NCBI RefSeq assembly: GCF_025685605.1
Contig: NZ_JAGTUT010000001.1
Location: forward strand, 3,348,001-3,412,000
DNA length: 64,000 nucleotides
Source of the DNA: Granulicella arctica
GTDB lineage: Bacteria; Acidobacteriota; Terriglobia; Terriglobales; Acidobacteriaceae
Reading direction: 5' to 3'
Positions 62,038 to 64,000 of the stretch are shown here, in pieces (the first letter of the stretch is position 1; the number at the start of each line of letters is the position of its first letter). The translations under genes were made by a program, and so were the position numbers. The notes below the pieces were generated by a model. The model made no database searches. It was not told the DNA's origin and worked only from the letters and a program-made list of their open reading frames with translations.

Positions 62038-63105
62038 CTAAGCCGTGACAGCAACCCGATCAAGGATCGTCGCGAAGTTCTTACCCGTCCGCGCCGCCTG
62101 AGCATCCTTGTGGAAGGCGTAGCCCGCGATCAGCGGCAGCGCCATCGTCGCCTCGGCAAAGACCATCTGCTCATAGGTCAGGTCGACCTTACCCCAGGAG
62201 CTAGCCTCCTTCAGGGTCGATCCCGAAAGCGCCCCATCGCGAGCATCCGCCACCGTGATCTGGATCGCGTACTTGTGCATCGAAGCCTCGGTGCCCAGAA
62301 TGTCAGCGGCCACAACAATATCCTGCGCGAAGTTCTTGGGAACACCGCCGCCGATCATCAGCAGACCGGTCGTTGGATTCTCGATCTTCAGCTTCGTGAT
62401 CTCGTAGAAGTCCTTGGCCGAGTCGATCGAGACCATCGGCTTACCCTGCCGTGCATGCTGATGAGCAACCAGCCCAAAGCCCGCCGAGCAGTCCGAGAAG
62501 GCCGGGCAGAAGATCGGAACATTCTTCTCATACGCCGCCAGAACGATCGAGTCGCGACCGCCATCCTGCGGAGTCTTCTGGTTGTCGACAAGGTACTTGC
62601 CCATCGCCTGGATGAACTCGCGCGAGCTGTAAGGACGCGGCTCAAGCGAGTTCGTGATCTGGTGAGTCGCCTCGTCGCAGATACGAAGCTCTTCCTCATC
62701 GATGAAGGTGTCGTAGATGCGATCGATCATCAACTCGCGAAGCGTCGCGTCTTCAGCGCCGTACTTATACTCATCGCCGGCGATGTAGTGGTTGAAGCCA
62801 AGTGCCTCGAAGAAATCCTGGTCAACGATGTTGGCGCCGGTCGAAACAATGGCGTCCACCATGTTGTTGCGCACGAGGTCGACGATGATCTTTTGCAGAC
62901 CGGCGGAGATCAGCGACCCAGCCAGGCAGAGGATGACGCCGCACTCGGTATCGCGCAGCATCATGTCGTAGATGGAAGCGGCGCGGGCGGTGTCACGCGA
63001 GCTGTAAGCCATCTTGCTCATCGCTTCGACGAGGGGGACGACGTTGTGCTGCTTGATGTCGATGTGCTGAATGGGGCGGGAGAGAAGCTCTTTTTTCGTA
63101 GGCAT
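62038..63105 (-). CDS. deoxyhypusine-synthase-like protein
   Basis: A 355-residue homologue of the eukaryotic/archaeal enzyme that transfers an aminobutyl group from spermidine to eIF5A. NAD-fold segments are present (GVILCLAGSLISAGLQ, VDAIVSTGANIVDQDF). The C-terminal SSWGKVDLTYEQMVFAEATMALPL has K306 at the place of the catalytic Lys of deoxyhypusine synthase (human SWGKI). Bacteria lack eIF5A. Such proteins may act as homospermidine synthase-like enzymes or on another substrate. The substrate here is unknown. Confidence 0.85.
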   Translation of the reverse strand: MPTKKELLSRPIQHIDIKQHNVVPLVEAMSKMAYSSRDTARAASIYDMMLRDTECGVILCLAGSLISAGLQKIIVDLVRNNMVDAIVSTGANIVDQDFFEALGFNHYIAGDEYKYGAEDATLRELMIDRIYDTFIDEEELRICDEATHQITNSLEPRPYSSREFIQAMGKYLVDNQKTPQDGGRDSIVLAAYEKNVPIFCPAFSDCSAGFGLVAHQHARQGKPMVSIDSAKDFYEITKLKIENPTTGLLMIGGGVPKNFAQDIVVAADILGTEASMHKYAIQITVADARDGALSGSTLKEASSWGKVDLTYEQMVFAEATMALPLIAGYAFHKDAQAARTGKNFATILDRVAVTA

Positions 63106-63282
63106 GTCGTTATATAGGATACCAAGTCGAAGTGCTGATCCGACGCGGGGTTCTATGAATTTTGAAGCATAACAAAGGTAGAGAGCCTGCGGTCCGACCC
63201 TTCCAGAAGCGCCAAACGCTCAACGCTGGCCTTTGCGAACGTCGCTTGGCTGGTAAATTGGTGGCTTAGTTCGGAGGGTGCT

Positions 63283-64000
63283 GTGCTGCGATGGCTGCCG
63301 CTGCTTTTGACCGTAATCTCTGTTTCAGCAGTGCCTGCAATCTCCCCACCGCAGGCCGAGGCAGAGTCAGGAATTCTTCAAAGAAGGTATGCCGAAGGGT
63401 CTGTTCTGCACTATCTGATGACAGGCAATAATGACGGTCGGCAGTACACGATTCTAGCTACGGACATCGTCAAGCGTGATGCCAACCGTCGCTACTACGA
63501 AGAAGTCGCATGGTCCGGCCTCACATCTAACGAGCAGCAGGCGCTCACTCTCGTCAGCCTTGCCATGCGCCAGACTCTCTCTTTGGATGACCCTGCTACC
63601 TATCTGAAGGTGCCAGACCTGTCTAACGTTCAGCCGCTCATGATTGGACCTATCACCGATACGCTGACCTTCTATAGCGATCTCCTTCTCGCCACGAAGG
63701 CGCAGCTTGTGCAGCCAGGGCAGAGCACCTATGTGGCGCGTACCGCTCCCAACTCCTGGGCTGATGGACAACGCGTCTTACTCGGCCAGGACGTCGTTGA
63801 TTTTTCACTCAAAGTCGATGCGGTTGATCCGGTTGAACATACGGAAACTCTGCTCATCCAGCACCTGCCCCCTCCCGCACTCCACGTGCAGCTCCCTGCA
63901 AAGTGGATGGAAGAACCAACGTCGGTGAAGCCCAACAACTTCGTCCAGATCTCCAGGCAGAACGATGAGTTTGTTGCCGAAACCGGAAAGGAGACGTTTG
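63283..64000 (+). CDS. exported protein cut by the right edge (partial)
   Basis: A GTG at 63283, 4 bases after GGAGGG (63273-63278), opens 239 codons without a stop before the window ends. It begins with a signal-like segment (LRWLPLLLTVISVSAVPA). The visible mature part is beta-rich and repeats no known motif (YLMTGNNDGRQYTILATDIVK, YADLLLATKAQLVQPGQS-type segments). Coding is supported by the ribosome-binding site, the signal sequence and frame-specific codon use. The C-terminus and function lie outside the window. The ORF carries no stop codon inside the window. Confidence 0.75.
   Translation, partial: MLRWLPLLLTVISVSAVPAISPPQAEAESGILQRRYAEGSVLHYLMTGNNDGRQYTILATDIVKRDANRRYYEEVAWSGLTSNEQQALTLVSLAMRQTLSLDDPATYLKVPDLSNVQPLMIGPITDTLTFYSDLLLATKAQLVQPGQSTYVARTAPNSWADGQRVLLGQDVVDFSLKVDAVDPVEHTETLLIQHLPPPALHVQLPAKWMEEPTSVKPNNFVQISRQNDEFVAETGKETF

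Noticed and set aside
1..64000. tRNA, rRNA, CRISPR, prophage or complete insertion sequence
   Set aside because: Intergenic regions were read for tRNA-like arms, repeat-spacer patterns and transposase motifs. None was convincing.

Overview
The window reads as a chromosomal segment of an acidobacterium, most likely a member of the Acidobacteriaceae (Granulicella/Terriglobus/Edaphobacter type). This placement is an inference. It rests on a VWFA-domain protein of the kind expanded in Acidobacteria, several Tat-exported oxidoreductase and aminotransferase proteins, a DUF481-like outer-membrane protein, a moderately high GC content with densely packed genes, and the general gene repertoire. No rRNA, tRNA, CRISPR array, intact insertion sequence or prophage was seen. 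About 57 protein genes are supported, including one that runs off the right edge.

Layout. 1-5.8 kb: envelope genes (c-type cytochrome, DUF481-like barrel, an orphan GvpL/GvpF homologue, an OmpA-family protein) and a YdfG-like SDR. 6.2-13.4 kb: an ABC-2 exporter pair, an unknown 176-aa protein with its own terminator, a YpdA-like reductase and a DUF2339-DUF3999 membrane pair. 13.4-23 kb: FtsK translocase, a DUF2383-type stress protein, DoxX, UppP, an SH3-like periplasmic protein, threonine dehydratase, an alpha/beta hydrolase and a large all-helical protein of unknown role. 23-27.4 kb: a minus-strand cluster dapA-dapD-TMEM175-like channel-RNase J. 27.5-28.5 kb: a gene that looks like a pertussis-toxin-type ADP-ribosyltransferase. 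28.7-37.2 kb: Tat-exported aminotransferase, ROK sugar kinase with a DUF6979-like partner, VOC protein, VWFA protein, thioredoxin-fold lipoprotein, YihY/BrkB protein, pyruvate kinase and a DUF3291-like protein. 37.3-45.9 kb: FAD monooxygenase, Tat-exported Gfo/Idh/MocA oxidoreductase, MutL, a protein with a long Arg/Gly-rich disordered tail coupled to cytidylate kinase, and two tandem cold-shock genes. 46-58.5 kb: 2-oxoglutarate dehydrogenase E1, an MFS exporter, a GH35-like glycosidase, PEP carboxykinase, DoxX, azoreductase with a divergent TetR regulator, and phosphoglucomutase. 58.8-64 kb: a secreted collagen-like mosaic protein, a deoxyhypusine-synthase-like protein and the start of an exported protein cut by the window edge.

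Functional links. Central carbon genes recur (pyruvate kinase, PEP carboxykinase, OGDH E1, phosphoglucomutase, ROK kinase), as do cell-wall precursor genes (dapA, dapD, uppP). These genes are scattered rather than in one pathway operon. Local couplings that the sequence does show are ATGA stop/start overlaps (DUF2339/DUF3999, disordered-tail protein/cmk), tight same-strand spacing (ABC pair, dap cluster) and the divergent azoR/TetR pair around a palindromic site.

The observations most worth follow-up are the ADP-ribosyltransferase-like gene at 27.5-28.5 kb, a compact three-hairpin element with a competing terminator at about 52.96-53.10 kb, the collagen/carbohydrate-binding mosaic at 58.8-61.8 kb, and the disordered-tail protein at 41.8-44.1 kb. 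All family assignments were made by eye from motifs. No database search was run.
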